Assembly (NCBI RefSeq): GCF_003581645.1
Contig: NZ_QXFK01000013.1
Coordinates: forward strand, 1 to 36,537
Source of the DNA: Pelagerythrobacter aerophilus
GTDB taxonomy: Bacteria > Pseudomonadota > Alphaproteobacteria > Sphingomonadales > Sphingomonadaceae
Reading direction: 5' to 3'
Length of the DNA: 36,537 nucleotides
A program made the translations under genes and the position numbers. The notes beneath the pieces are model-generated. The model saw only the letters and a program-made list of their open reading frames with translations, had not been told where the DNA came from and did no database searches. Positions 1-7,537 of the stretch are shown here, in pieces. Every line of letters begins with the position of its first letter. Within the stretch, counting starts at the first letter, position 1.

Positions 1-195
1 CTGGGGTTCTTCGAGCACGTCCGGAAGCTCATCAGGGGCAGGAAATCGAAGCGCAAGGACGAGGTGGCTTTCGACCCCGCCATCCTCGAGGATCGCGATC
101 TCAGGAAGCTTGTTGCAGAAGCGGCCGGGCGAGGCCTGACGCCGCTCGAGGCTATACGCGGAGCCGGGCTGACCGGCATCTGGCCGGAAGCTTGA
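1..195 (+). CDS. DUF3644 protein, C-terminal end (left copy)
   Basis: This is the last 64 codons and the stop of the gene that is complete at 34136-35401; base 1 is a codon start. The fragment is rich in Lys and Arg, then helical, and ends shortly before TniQ. Only three bases separate its stop from the TniQ start at 199, so the two are almost certainly co-transcribed. If the molecule is circular this is not a second gene but the same one. The domain description is under the complete copy. Confidence 0.85.
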   Translation: MGFFEHVRKLIRGRKSKRKDEVAFDPAILEDRDLRKLVAEAAGRGLTPLEAIRGAGLTGIWPEA

Positions 196-1331
196 GCGAT
201 GGACTGGTTGCCCGAGCCCTATCCTGGCGAGACCTTCTACAGCATGCTCGTGCGGTTGCACCGCTATCTGGGCAGACCTCCTTACGCGAGCTTCGCGCGG
301 GCGATTGCCGGCAGGCGGCAGTTCGTGGCCCTGTGTCACCTACCCTGCGATCTTGCAGCTGTTGCCGAGCGCTTTGGTTGGCCCGACGAGCAGCTCGACC
401 AGCTGATCCATTCGACCACGACCTATGGCTATCACACCGCGTTCGCGAGCCAGACGGTTCGGGAGAGGGCGCTGCGGCAGATGAAGGGGCAGGGCGCCTC
501 GCTGCAGTTCACGCTTGGCCTGTCCACGTTTCCGGTGCCGATGCCCGGGAGCCTGCAATTCTGCCGGGACTGCGTCGCCGATGTGCTGGACCGGGCCGGC
601 GAGGCGTGGTGGCTGCGCTGGCAGCAGCTACCGGGCGTTCTCGTCTGTGCCGAACACGGGACGTGGCTGTACAGATCCTCGGCCGAGCTGAACCCGCGGA
701 AACGGCATTCGTTGATGTCTCCGGACGAGGCTGCCGAAATGCAAAGCGGAGATCTGTCATGCCGTTCTAACGGCAAACCACCGCCACCGAAACTGGTCGA
801 GCTAGCGCGTCTGAGCCGGGCTCTTCTCGATGCGCCACCGGAACCGAATGGGCCGGCCGGACAATACCAGCACTACCGGCATATGCTCGCCGATCGCGGC
901 CTGCTGAGAGGCACGCAGCACTTGCGAGCTTCGCGAATACAGCAGCTCGTGAGCGACTACTGGGGCGAGACGCTCGAGATGATACCGGGGCTGTCGCTCG
1001 GCACTGACGAGGGCCCGAACTGGGTGACGGACCTGCTGCGCAACAGACGCAAGCTGGCGCCGCCGGCGCAGCATCTCGTACTTCAAACTGCGTTGGAGCA
1101 AGTTCCGGAGGTCGAAAGGCCGTTCGGGCCGCCGCCGTGGCTCTGTCTCAACCCGCTGGCGGAGCATTTCGAGAAACCAGTCGTGACCAGGCAAAGGCTG
1201 GTCCGTGATCGCGGAAAGCTGCACGGTCATTTTACCTGCTCCTGCGGCTATTCCTACAGCAGGACCCGCCGTCCGGACGGGGCGATCGGCAGGCCTCGCA
1301 TTCGTCAGTTCGGACCGGAAGCAGGGCGCTT
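1..1331. repeat. Left copy of the terminal direct repeat
   Basis: This stretch recurs at 35207-36537 with an offset of 35,206; I compared it at many points and saw no difference. It starts inside the DUF3644 gene and ends inside the TniQ gene. An overlap reaching both ends of the sequence is what a circular molecule of about 35.2 kb gives when its ends are not trimmed. A tandem duplication or a long dispersed repeat would look the same. Confidence 0.95.
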
Positions 1332-1470
1332 TTTGCGGCAAGCTGCCGCCAGCGGGCTCAGTCTCCGCGGGAAGGCACGGGCGATGCGCGTCGATCCGAT
1401 GACCGTGAAGCGCCTCGAGCAGGAGGTGCTCCAGAAGCCTGAGAGCAAGTGCCAGGGAGAGTTCTCATGA
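199..1470 (+). CDS. TniQ/TnsD-family target-site protein, orphan
   Basis: The 423-residue product has the TniQ layout: an N-terminal PYPGETFYS motif (residues 8-16), then a zinc finger with C122-x2-C125 and C150-x2-H153 around a WWLRWQQLPG core. Cysteines C316, C347 and C349 may form a second finger, and a helix-turn-helix-like tail covers about 375-410. TniQ/TnsD proteins bind a target DNA site and recruit the AAA+ protein TnsC/TniB and the DDE transposase in Tn7-like and Tn5053-like elements. None of those partners is present here, so the protein is either stranded or does another job. It follows the HEPN-like DUF3644 gene by three bases, and its stop overlaps the next start (ATGA). A Tn7-like end lies at 30299-30457. 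Family assignment is firm; the function here is not. Confidence 0.85.
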   Translation: MDWLPEPYPGETFYSMLVRLHRYLGRPPYASFARAIAGRRQFVALCHLPCDLAAVAERFGWPDEQLDQLIHSTTTYGYHTAFASQTVRERALRQMKGQGASLQFTLGLSTFPVPMPGSLQFCRDCVADVLDRAGEAWWLRWQQLPGVLVCAEHGTWLYRSSAELNPRKRHSLMSPDEAAEMQSGDLSCRSNGKPPPPKLVELARLSRALLDAPPEPNGPAGQYQHYRHMLADRGLLRGTQHLRASRIQQLVSDYWGETLEMIPGLSLGTDEGPNWVTDLLRNRRKLAPPAQHLVLQTALEQVPEVERPFGPPPWLCLNPLAEHFEKPVVTRQRLVRDRGKLHGHFTCSCGYSYSRTRRPDGAIGRPRIRQFGPEAGRFLRQAAASGLSLRGKARAMRVDPMTVKRLEQEVLQKPESKCQGEFS

Positions 1471-1673
1471 CCCAGGAAGAGGAAGCGCAGATGGCAGAAA
1501 TCCTCGACCGGCTCGAGCCCCGCTTCGGATCCCGTGAGCTGGCTTACGTCTGGTACTCTGGCGAGCCGATCGTCGGCTTTGCTGGCCGCACGGTCATGCA
1601 ACTAGTGCGGGAGGGCCATGCCGATTGGGTGCATCGCCACATCGACGCTGTCGATGCGGGAATCCATTCCTGA
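1467..1673 (+). CDS. Small DUF2384-like (MbcA/ParS/Xre C-terminal domain) protein
   Basis: The ATG at 1467 overlaps the TniQ stop in an ATGA and has an AGGGAGAG ribosome site just upstream, so I prefer it to the GTG at 1449. The 68-residue product is acidic at its N-terminus. It then carries a pattern of Trp, Pro, GF-GRT, QLVREG and V-x-x-H-I that resembles the toxin-binding domain of MbcA/ParS/Xre antitoxins. There is no room for a DNA-binding domain. Translational coupling suggests it acts with TniQ, perhaps as a stabilising or inhibitory partner. The family call rests on pattern recognition over a short protein, so confidence is moderate. Confidence 0.6.
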   Translation: MTQEEEAQMAEILDRLEPRFGSRELAYVWYSGEPIVGFAGRTVMQLVREGHADWVHRHIDAVDAGIHS

Positions 1674-1753
1674 TGCCTCCGCTCACCATCCCGGCGAGTG
1701 TGGAGATGGGCGGCCTAGGGCGAAACTGAACCGTCGATGCGTGGAGTGACGAC

Positions 1754-2251
1754 ATGTCCAAGCAAGCACCACCCCAAGTCGACGCCGAGCGCTTTGCGCC
1801 AGCCAATCGGCGCAGGCTCAGCGGGCCTGGGCTGCGCACGTTTCTCAACATCGCAGAGTTCTGGAGCCTGAGCGAAGATCAGCAGCGTCAGGTTCTCGGC
1901 GGTCCGGCGTCTTCGACCTATCGCAGGTGGTGCAAGAAGGCGCGGGAGCATGGCGACCTTATCCTCAGCGCCGATGTGCTAACCCGGATTTCCGCAGTGC
2001 TTGGCATTTATGCGGCGCTTCGCGTGCTGTTTGCCGAGGAGGACGAGCGCATCCGCTGGCTGGCTCAGCCGCATATTGCTCCGGTGTTCGGCGGTCTCCC
2101 GCCGATGAACCTGGTGACAAGAGGTGCTCTAGGCGAATTGCTAACGCTACGTCGATTTCTCGATGCTGCTCGGGGCGGCATCTACATGGCTCCGAATGCG
2201 ATCGACGTGGGTTTTGAGCCGTACAGTGACGGTGAGATAATCATCGGTTGA
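1754..2251 (+). CDS. MbcA/ParS/Xre-type antitoxin without a toxin gene
   Basis: The 165-residue product starts at ATG 1754 after a GGAG-like site. A helical N-terminal part (about 20-75, with a TYRRWCKKAREHG helix) looks like the Xre-like DNA-binding domain. The C-terminal half (about 80-150) has the DUF2384 pattern of W-L-x-x-P, F-G-G-x-P-P and a final L-x-x-A-R-G-G-I-Y. In known pairs such an antitoxin precedes a RES-domain or similar toxin. Here the next 185 bases hold only a hairpin and then convergent genes, so the toxin is missing. The last 292 bases are echoed, without indels, by a decayed copy at 22847-23138. It may serve as autoregulator of the operon. Antitoxin family is likely; partner unknown. 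Confidence 0.75.
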   Translation: MSKQAPPQVDAERFAPANRRRLSGPGLRTFLNIAEFWSLSEDQQRQVLGGPASSTYRRWCKKAREHGDLILSADVLTRISAVLGIYAALRVLFAEEDERIRWLAQPHIAPVFGGLPPMNLVTRGALGELLTLRRFLDAARGGIYMAPNAIDVGFEPYSDGEIIIG

Positions 2252-2262
2252 TTGTGTGGCGG

Positions 2263-2291
2263 GGGCGCATCTCAACGGCAGCTATGCGCCC
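2263..2291 (+). terminator. Hairpin after the antitoxin gene
   Basis: Perfect 8-base arms, GGGCGCAT and ATGCGCCC, enclose a 13-base loop and are followed by TCATTTC. It lies 11 bases after the antitoxin stop. The decayed copy at 23139 also has a hairpin at the same place but with different arm sequence, so the structure rather than the sequence is kept. Likely a terminator with a weak T tract. Confidence 0.5.
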
Positions 2292-2436
2292 TCATTTCGG
2301 TCATCGGGCCAATTACCTCGCAGTCCCGAAAACTGCCGTTCCACGGTGATGACGACCCGCACTCAGCAGGCAACAGCAGCCTCTCGTCTCTCCTTAATTG
2401 ACCAGAGGTAGGATAGCGCGCTGAACTTGCCTTGGT

Positions 2437-2697
2437 TCAGGAATCGAACATCGCCAAATGGAAAACCAGACTTGCACCAGCGAGGAGAGCGGCGATGGCT
2501 GTCGCTAATGCTGCGCGAGCGTTGAGAATCTGCACCCGGTTGAGCGCTACGACCATACGATTGAAATCCGCATGGTCGAATATCTCATCTCGACCGACGC
2601 GGCGAATGCGCCGCCGACTGGCGCGGAGCCACAGCAAACCGGCAGAGAGTGCTGCAATGACAGTGCCGAGCTCAAGTATAGCGACGAATGTGATCAC
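2437..2697 (-). CDS. Small two-helix membrane protein, unknown
   Basis: I place the start at GTG 2697, just after the stop of the zf-TFIIB gene at 2708. That gives 86 residues; the frame is open further upstream but overlaps the zf-TFIIB gene. The product has two clear hydrophobic segments, about residues 2-23 and 62-82. A basic, polar loop lies between them (RASRRRIRRVGRDE, then DHADFNRMVVALNRVQ). No family is recognised. It would be the third gene of a minus-strand operon after Bax inhibitor-1 and the zf-TFIIB protein. The start is uncertain because no strong ribosome site is visible. Confidence 0.5.
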   Translation of the reverse strand: MITFVAILELGTVIAALSAGLLWLRASRRRIRRVGRDEIFDHADFNRMVVALNRVQILNARAALATAIAALLAGASLVFHLAMFDS

Positions 2698-2707
2698 GGG
2701 GATCCCG

Positions 2708-3046
2708 CTAATCGAAGAAGTCCGAGAGCATCGACTTGCGCTTCTTGCGGTAGTGGCGGTCGTCGCCCCGATGGTAAACGTTTCGATCATCTTCGCCGCG
2801 TAGCAGCGAAGTCGCCAACCCTGCGAGCCCGCTTTCCTTGCCTCTTCGAGGCTCGCGCAACTCACCGCCGTAAGTCGATTGCGAACTTCCCGTTCGCTCG
2901 ATGATCTTGTCGAGTTCGCCGCGGTCGAGCCAGACGCCCCGACAGGAGGGGCAATAGTCGATCTCGACTCCGCCGCGATCGGACAGAGCGAGTCCGGTGC
3001 GGCAGACAGGGCATAGCATGGCATTCACTGCATCTTGGGTACGCAT
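2708..3046 (-). CDS. zf-TFIIB domain protein
   Basis: This 112-residue product has a zinc ribbon with C12-x2-C15 and C32-x2-C35, followed by RGVWLDRGELDKI. That is the hallmark of the bacterial zf-TFIIB family of small zinc proteins of unknown role. The rest is a basic, low-complexity tail with RKKRKSM near the end. The ATG at 3046 lies four bases past the stop of the Bax-inhibitor gene, and a GAGGAGG ribosome site sits inside the end of that gene, so the start is well supported. In many proteobacteria such zinc-ribbon proteins sit next to membrane stress genes, as here. Confidence 0.8.
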   Translation of the reverse strand: MRTQDAVNAMLCPVCRTGLALSDRGGVEIDYCPSCRGVWLDRGELDKIIERTGSSQSTYGGELREPRRGKESGLAGLATSLLRGEDDRNVYHRGDDRHYRKKRKSMLSDFFD

Positions 3047-3050
3047 GGGA

Positions 3051-3779
3051 CTAAGCCTCCTCCACGCGCTGACCGAAGAAGGTCAGCAACAGCTGGAATA
3101 TGTTGACCAGATTCAGATAGAGCGACAGCGCGCTCATGACAGCGAGCTTTTCGCCATGATCGGTCGCTCCATAGGTCAGGTAGTCGTTCTTCGCGCGCTG
3201 CGTGTCCCAGGCGGTGAGGCCAGTGAAGACAAGGACACCGATGATCGACACGATCAGCTGAAGCGTTCCCGATTGCAGGAACAGGTTCGCAAGGCTCGCC
3301 AGCACGACGCCGACCAGTCCCATGATCAGGAAGGTCGAATAGCGCGTAAGATCCGCCCTCGTCGTGTAGCCCCACAAGCTCATGGCAAAAAACGTGATCG
3401 CAGCTACAAGCAGGGTCATGACAATGCTCGCGCCGGTAAAGACCAGCAGAATGCTAGCTAGCGAGATACCCATGACGCCGGCGAAAGCGAACAGAGCTAT
3501 GCGCGCGCCGGCGAGCGTCATTTTCTCAAACCGGAAGGAAAATACGAGCACAAAAGCGAGTGGGGCTAGTATCGCGACCCATTTCAACGGTGTGCCAAAG
3601 ATTGGCTGATAGAGTGCCGGTGTCGAGGCCACGAGCCAGGCGACGGAAGCGCTGACAAGCAAAGCCAGGCTCATGTTACGATAGATTCCCAGCATGTGCT
3701 GACGCAGCCCTTCGTCGAAGCCAACGTAACTGGCCGTCATCGAAGCGGGTTGGGCCGATCGGAAATCAGATTTGATCAT
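3051..3779 (-). CDS. Bax inhibitor-1/YccA family membrane protein
   Basis: From ATG 3779, preceded by an AAGGAAAGG ribosome site, the product is 242 residues with about seven hydrophobic helices. The frame is open 29 codons further upstream, but that part lacks family features. Family marks are the N-terminal GLRQHMLGIYRNM, the FTGLTAWDTQ segment and the C-terminal ALSLYLNLVNIFQLLL. Members of the TMBIM/YccA family are inner-membrane proteins. Some conduct Ca2+ in a pH-dependent way, and E. coli YccA modulates the protease FtsH. Its position next to Na+/H+ and Ca2+/Na+ transporters fits an ion-homeostasis theme, but that link is inference. Confidence 0.9.
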   Translation of the reverse strand: MIKSDFRSAQPASMTASYVGFDEGLRQHMLGIYRNMSLALLVSASVAWLVASTPALYQPIFGTPLKWVAILAPLAFVLVFSFRFEKMTLAGARIALFAFAGVMGISLASILLVFTGASIVMTLLVAAITFFAMSLWGYTTRADLTRYSTFLIMGLVGVVLASLANLFLQSGTLQLIVSIIGVLVFTGLTAWDTQRAKNDYLTYGATDHGEKLAVMSALSLYLNLVNIFQLLLTFFGQRVEEA

Positions 3780-3882
3780 GGTCAGACCTTTCCTTGGAAG
3801 TTCGGTTTGCCCACAATGTAAGCTTGAGGTCACGTCGCGGCCATTAACAGTCAATCGAAATGACACACGCTTTTCGATAGCT

Positions 3883-4806
3883 TCAATCTATCAGACGAAG
3901 CATCCGTCGCGCTTCCTCGGCGACAGCTTGTGCGATAAGCCGATAGCTCTCGCCATAAGCCGCTCTATGACGCCAGATGGCCGCGATCGACCGGGTCGCG
4001 GTCCAGTCGCTGACTTCCAGGCGGCGCACCATATGCTCGCCGCCAACTTCGGAGCGCAAATAGAGTTCGGGCAAGATGGCAAGGCCGAGACCGCTGCCCG
4101 CCATCTGGCGCAAGCTGTCGAGACTCGTGCCCTCGTAGTCCATTAGGATTTCGGCTCCCAGTTCCTCGCAAATCTGTTGGGCTTGACGGTGGAAATGATG
4201 GCGGCGGTCGAGGGTGAGCAGTCCTGCGCCCGCCAGATCGCTTTTTCGCAGAAGCGATTTTCCCGCCAGAGGATTGTCAGGGGCCGCGACGAGATGGAGC
4301 GGTTCGCGAAAGAGTGGCTCGATTTCCAGGTCGGATCCGGCGACAGGAAGCGGGCTTAAGACCAGGTCGAGTGCGCCCCGCCGTAATTCGGCCACCTGAT
4401 CGTCGGGTATGCCTTCGCGCATATGGAGGCGCATGTCGGGATAGTCGCGGTGTAGGCGGGCGACGACCGAGGGCATCAGATAGGGCCCGATCGTGGGTGT
4501 CACACCGAAGCGGATAGTACCAGCAAAGCCGGTTTTGCTCCGGCGCGCGAGATCGCGCAGATCGGCTACTGAGATAAGCAGTTTGCGTGCGCGTTCGGCA
4601 ATTTCGCGTCCGACCGGGGTTAGCTGCACCGGACTGTCCCCGCGCTCGATCAATGTGATGCCGAGACGGGCCTCGAGCGCCTTGATCTGCTGGCTGAGCG
4701 TCGGTTGCGAGACATTCGCTGCCGCTGCTGCGCGGCCGAAATGCCGGGCGTCGGTCACGGCGACAAGATATTCGAGTTGGCGCAATGTAGGCATTTCATA
4801 ACTCAT
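3883..4806 (-). CDS. OxyR-like LysR-family regulator lacking the peroxidatic cysteine
   Basis: The 307-residue product (ATG 4806; ATG 4794 is an equal alternative) has an N-terminal winged helix (about 6-65, with NVSQPTLSQQIKALE). An effector domain follows, with the OxyR-like GVTPTIGPYLMP stretch at 101-112. In OxyR the redox pair is C199 and C208 within an H-C-x8-C segment. Here the aligned segment reads HHFHRQAQQIC, so the resolving cysteine is kept as C213 but the peroxidatic position is His204. Classical disulfide sensing is therefore unlikely, and I do not name it oxyR. It is divergent from the DUF465-nhaA operon, and an ATAG-N7-CTAT box lies 9 bases upstream of its start. It likely controls itself and that operon; the signal is unknown. 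Confidence 0.85.
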   Translation of the reverse strand: MSYEMPTLRQLEYLVAVTDARHFGRAAAAANVSQPTLSQQIKALEARLGITLIERGDSPVQLTPVGREIAERARKLLISVADLRDLARRSKTGFAGTIRFGVTPTIGPYLMPSVVARLHRDYPDMRLHMREGIPDDQVAELRRGALDLVLSPLPVAGSDLEIEPLFREPLHLVAAPDNPLAGKSLLRKSDLAGAGLLTLDRRHHFHRQAQQICEELGAEILMDYEGTSLDSLRQMAGSGLGLAILPELYLRSEVGGEHMVRRLEVSDWTATRSIAAIWRHRAAYGESYRLIAQAVAEEARRMLRLID

Positions 4807-4813
4807 CGTGGCT

Positions 4814-4830
4814 GATAGGCAGAAGCTATC
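4814..4830. promoter_or_regulatory. LysR/OxyR-type binding box
   Basis: GATAG and CTATC form a perfect inverted repeat with seven bases between. This contains both the general LysR T-N11-A pattern and the OxyR half-site pattern ATAG-N7-CTAT. It lies in the only space between the LysR gene and the divergent operon starting at 4919. A second full OxyR-type unit at the expected spacing is not present. Assignment to this regulator is inference from position and motif. Confidence 0.6.
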
Positions 4831-4918
4831 GTGATGAGACAAACTTTCAACTGGCCTATAGCCCGACTGTTTGTCATCTTCCGGGTGACAGGGGCTTACC
4901 AATCACAGGAGACAACCC

Positions 4919-5086
4919 ATGACCCGCCTCGACGCACTCCGCGAACGGCATCGCCGCCTTGACCGCTTGATCGACACGTGCCGCGCGCCCGGTCGGCAGG
5001 AGGAGATGAAGCTGCTGAAACGCCTGCGCCTGCGCTTGAAGGACCGCATCTCGTTGCTCCAGCGGCGTGGAGTAGCCGCGGGCTAA
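4919..5086 (+). CDS. DUF465 (YdcH-like) small protein
   Basis: A clear AGGAGA site precedes ATG 4919. The 55-residue product has the DUF465 pattern: an L-x6-H-x2-LD-x2-ID helix, then K-x2-LK-x-LRL-x-LKD-x-I. The family consists of short, charged alpha-hairpin proteins of unknown function, common in alphaproteobacteria. It is the first gene on the plus strand after the divergent LysR regulator. A 64-base gap separates it from the next small gene, and it probably shares a transcript with nhaA and the exchanger. Confidence 0.8.
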   Translation: MTRLDALRERHRRLDRLIDTCRAPGRQEEMKLLKRLRLRLKDRISLLQRRGVAAG

Positions 5087-5153
5087 AGGGTGACTGCGGG
5101 GCTGCACCGACGCGGCCCCGCCTTGTCAAACTATATCGTCTTGGAGAGCAATG

Positions 5154-5375
5154 ATGAAAGCCCGCATTTTCCAGCTCACGGAATACCTGCAACGTGTGGA
5201 AGGCCGACTTGAACTTGAACAACGCCGCCCGAAGCCCGACCCCAAGATCTTGCTGTATCTGCGAACAGCGAGACTGCGGATCAAGAAGGCTTTGTCGCGG
5301 GCGATGGGTCGGATCGTCAACCCGCACCGCCGCGCCCGCGCGATGATGGTGTGCAAGCAACTGCAATACGCCTGA
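5154..5375 (+). CDS. Small basic helical protein next to nhaA
   Basis: Two adjacent ATGs (5151, 5154) follow a GGAG site; 5154 has the better spacing and gives 73 residues. The protein is basic and predicted helical. Its LYLRTARLRIKKAL segment resembles the second helix of DUF465 proteins such as the preceding gene, but it lacks the conserved His and LKD, so it may be a distant relative. Its stop lies three bases before the nhaA start, so it is co-transcribed and probably translationally linked with nhaA. Function unknown. Confidence 0.65.
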   Translation: MKARIFQLTEYLQRVEGRLELEQRRPKPDPKILLYLRTARLRIKKALSRAMGRIVNPHRRARAMMVCKQLQYA

Positions 5376-5378
5376 TCG

Positions 5379-6557
5379 ATGTTCGCCAACGCGACCGAAG
5401 CGCTGCGCGATTTCCTGAAACAGGAAAGCGCTGGCGGGATCGTCCTCATCGCGGCCGCGTTGCTCGCGCTGGCCGCGGCAAACAGCCTGGCGGCGAGCAA
5501 CTACTTTGCTTTGCTTGAGCTGCCGGTCGCAGTGACCATAGGTTCGTTCGCGATCGACAAGCCGTTGCTGCTCTGGATCAACGACGGACTGATGGCGGTT
5601 TTCTTCTTCCTGGTCGGCCTCGAAGTGAAGCGCGAGGTTGTCGAGGGTCAGCTTTCAAGCTGGGACAAGGCGTCCCTACCTCTCTTCGCCGCGATCGGCG
5701 GGATGGCTGCGCCAGCGCTCGTATTCCTTGCCCTCAACACGGAGTCCCCCGATAATCTTGCAGGCTGGGCCATTCCCGCTGCCACCGATATCGCCTTCGC
5801 CCTCGGTGTGCTTTCCCTTCTGGGCCCCCGCGTCCCCGTCGCGCTGAAGGCACTCCTGCTGGCAATCGCGGTGATCGATGACATCGGAGCAATCACCATC
5901 ATCGCGCTGTTCTACTCCGGGACAATCGACACCGGCATGCTCGCTGTAGGCTCCCTTGCGCTCGCTGGCATGGTCATCCTCAATCGGTTTCGCATCGGCT
6001 CCAGCATTCCCTACGTCCTGCTTGGGATCGTGCTGTGGATCTTCGTCCTCAAGTCCGGGGTTCATGCGACGCTGGCCGGCGTGGCCGCGGCGATGACCAT
6101 CCCCATGGTCGCGCGAGATGGGTCCGAACCGCTCGAGCGTATGGAGCATGCGCTTCATCCCTGGGTCGCTTTTCTCGTCATCCCGATCTTCGGCTTCGCG
6201 AACGCAGGTGTGTCCCTCTTGGGTCTTCAGCCATCGGACCTGCTCGCGCCCCTGCCGCTTGGCATCGCTCTTGGGCTGCTGCTGGGGAAGCAGATCGGCA
6301 TCTTTGGGCTTTCATGGATCGCGGTGAAGATAAAGCTCGCCTCGCTTCCCGAGAATGTAGGGTGGCGTCAGGTTCATGCGGTCTCGTTGCTCGCTGCGAT
6401 CGGTTTCACCATGAGCCTCTTCATAGGCAACCTCGCATTCGCCGATCCCGCGCAGGTCGAAGCCGTCAAACTCGGGGTGCTTTCCGGGTCGCTGGTTGCC
6501 GCAGTCGCCGGCTATCTCCTTCTTCGCTTCTCACTTCCTAGGAACACAATTGCATGA
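5379..6557 (+). CDS. nhaA: Na+/H+ antiporter NhaA
   Basis: The 392-residue product has the normal NhaA length and about 12 membrane helices. It exchanges cytoplasmic Na+ (or Li+) for external H+. Diagnostic parts are the GLEVKREVVEG loop (80-90), the PAATDIAFALG unwound helix with D137, and AVIDDIGA with the ion-binding pair D167-D168. These match D133, D163 and D164 of E. coli NhaA. A later LLLGKQIGI holds the conserved helix-10 lysine. The gene follows a small basic protein by three bases and overlaps the exchanger gene by four (ATGA). Together with a Na+-driven bicarbonate carrier in the same window, its likely role is to expel the Na+ that enters. Confidence 0.96.
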   Translation: MFANATEALRDFLKQESAGGIVLIAAALLALAAANSLAASNYFALLELPVAVTIGSFAIDKPLLLWINDGLMAVFFFLVGLEVKREVVEGQLSSWDKASLPLFAAIGGMAAPALVFLALNTESPDNLAGWAIPAATDIAFALGVLSLLGPRVPVALKALLLAIAVIDDIGAITIIALFYSGTIDTGMLAVGSLALAGMVILNRFRIGSSIPYVLLGIVLWIFVLKSGVHATLAGVAAAMTIPMVARDGSEPLERMEHALHPWVAFLVIPIFGFANAGVSLLGLQPSDLLAPLPLGIALGLLLGKQIGIFGLSWIAVKIKLASLPENVGWRQVHAVSLLAAIGFTMSLFIGNLAFADPAQVEAVKLGVLSGSLVAAVAGYLLLRFSLPRNTIA

Positions 6558-7537
6558 CCATCACATTGTTGTCTCTCGTGGGCGGGCTGGTTGCGCTCCT
6601 TGTCGGGGGTGAACTTCTCGTCAGGGGAGCGGTCGGGCTCGCGGAACGCGCAGGAGTCACGCCCCTAATCATCGGGCTGGTGATTGTCGGATTCGGCACC
6701 TCGATGCCCGAACTTGTGACCAGCGTTGAGGCGGCTCTGGCCGGCTCGCCTGCCATTGCCTGGGGCAACATCATTGGCTCCAACATAGCCAATACCCTCC
6801 TGATTTTGGGTGCCGCTGCAGTTCTGGCTCCTCTCGCCATAAGGCAGGGCGCGGCCCTTCGCGACACGGGGGTTGCCGTGACCGCGTCGCTATTTCTGGT
6901 CGTCGTCGCGGCCTCGGAGCTTCATTCGAGCTTGCTGGGCCTTGCGATGATCAGCCTGTTGGTCTGCTATGTCACCTATTGCTACCGCGAAGAACGGCGG
7001 GCCGCCCCCCACGTCCTGCACAACGCGCCATATGATCGCTCTGTCGCTCTCGAAATGAGTGACACCGGCTTGCACTCACAAGCTGTAAGCTGGACCAGGC
7101 CGGTTGTCGTGACGCTCATCGGGCTGGCGATACTGATCATCGGCGGCAGGTTCCTCGTCACCGGCGCGATCGATCTGGCACGCCTCGCGGGTCTCAGCGA
7201 AACCCTGATCGGATTGACTATCGTCGCCGTGGGCACATCGCTTCCCGAGCTGGTTACCTCTCTGGTAGCGGCGCGGAAGGGGGAAGCGGAGGTGGCTTTC
7301 GGAAACGTCATCGGGTCGAACATCTACAACATTCTCGGGATCGGCGGGGTGACTATGGTAGTCGCGCCCGCGGCAATCCCCAAAACCTTGCTGCCGCTGG
7401 ATCTCGGCATCATGGCAGCATCCGCAATCGCGGTGCTTGCGGCAGCCTGGTTCTTGCGGGGTGTCAATCGGTTGCTCGGTGTACTTTTGGTCATGGGCTA
7501 CGGGGCGTTTCTTCTCGCGCTTGTCATGCAAGGCTAA
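6554..7537 (+). CDS. Ca2+/Na+ exchanger, YrbG-type CaCA family
   Basis: The 327-residue membrane protein has the two inverted alpha-repeats of the Ca2+/cation antiporter superfamily. The first is GFGTSMPELVTS (47-58) with GNIIGSNIAN (71-80); the second is AVGTSLPELVTS (225-236) with GNVIGSNIYN (250-259). The GTS-PE glutamates are the ion ligands. Such proteins exchange Ca2+ for Na+ or H+ at the inner membrane. The start overlaps the nhaA stop in an ATGA, so the two are translationally coupled. The stop overlaps by three bases the convergent stop of the receiver gene on the other strand, so no terminator separates the two operons. Confidence 0.93.
   Translation: MTITLLSLVGGLVALLVGGELLVRGAVGLAERAGVTPLIIGLVIVGFGTSMPELVTSVEAALAGSPAIAWGNIIGSNIANTLLILGAAAVLAPLAIRQGAALRDTGVAVTASLFLVVVAASELHSSLLGLAMISLLVCYVTYCYREERRAAPHVLHNAPYDRSVALEMSDTGLHSQAVSWTRPVVVTLIGLAILIIGGRFLVTGAIDLARLAGLSETLIGLTIVAVGTSLPELVTSLVAARKGEAEVAFGNVIGSNIYNILGIGGVTMVVAPAAIPKTLLPLDLGIMAASAIAVLAAAWFLRGVNRLLGVLLVMGYGAFLLALVMQG

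Noticed and set aside
192-770. Alternative plus-strand frame of 192 codons starting at 192
   Set aside because: It overlaps the first half of TniQ in another frame, is rich in Arg and Ala, and TniQ has clear motifs.
2698-3024. Upstream extension of the small membrane protein to 195 residues
   Set aside because: The extension overlaps the zf-TFIIB gene, is Ser-, Thr- and Ala-rich and shows no family features; the GTG at 2697 is more sensible.
3883-4806. Naming the LysR protein OxyR
   Set aside because: The peroxidatic Cys is replaced by His204, so peroxide sensing as in OxyR is not supported.
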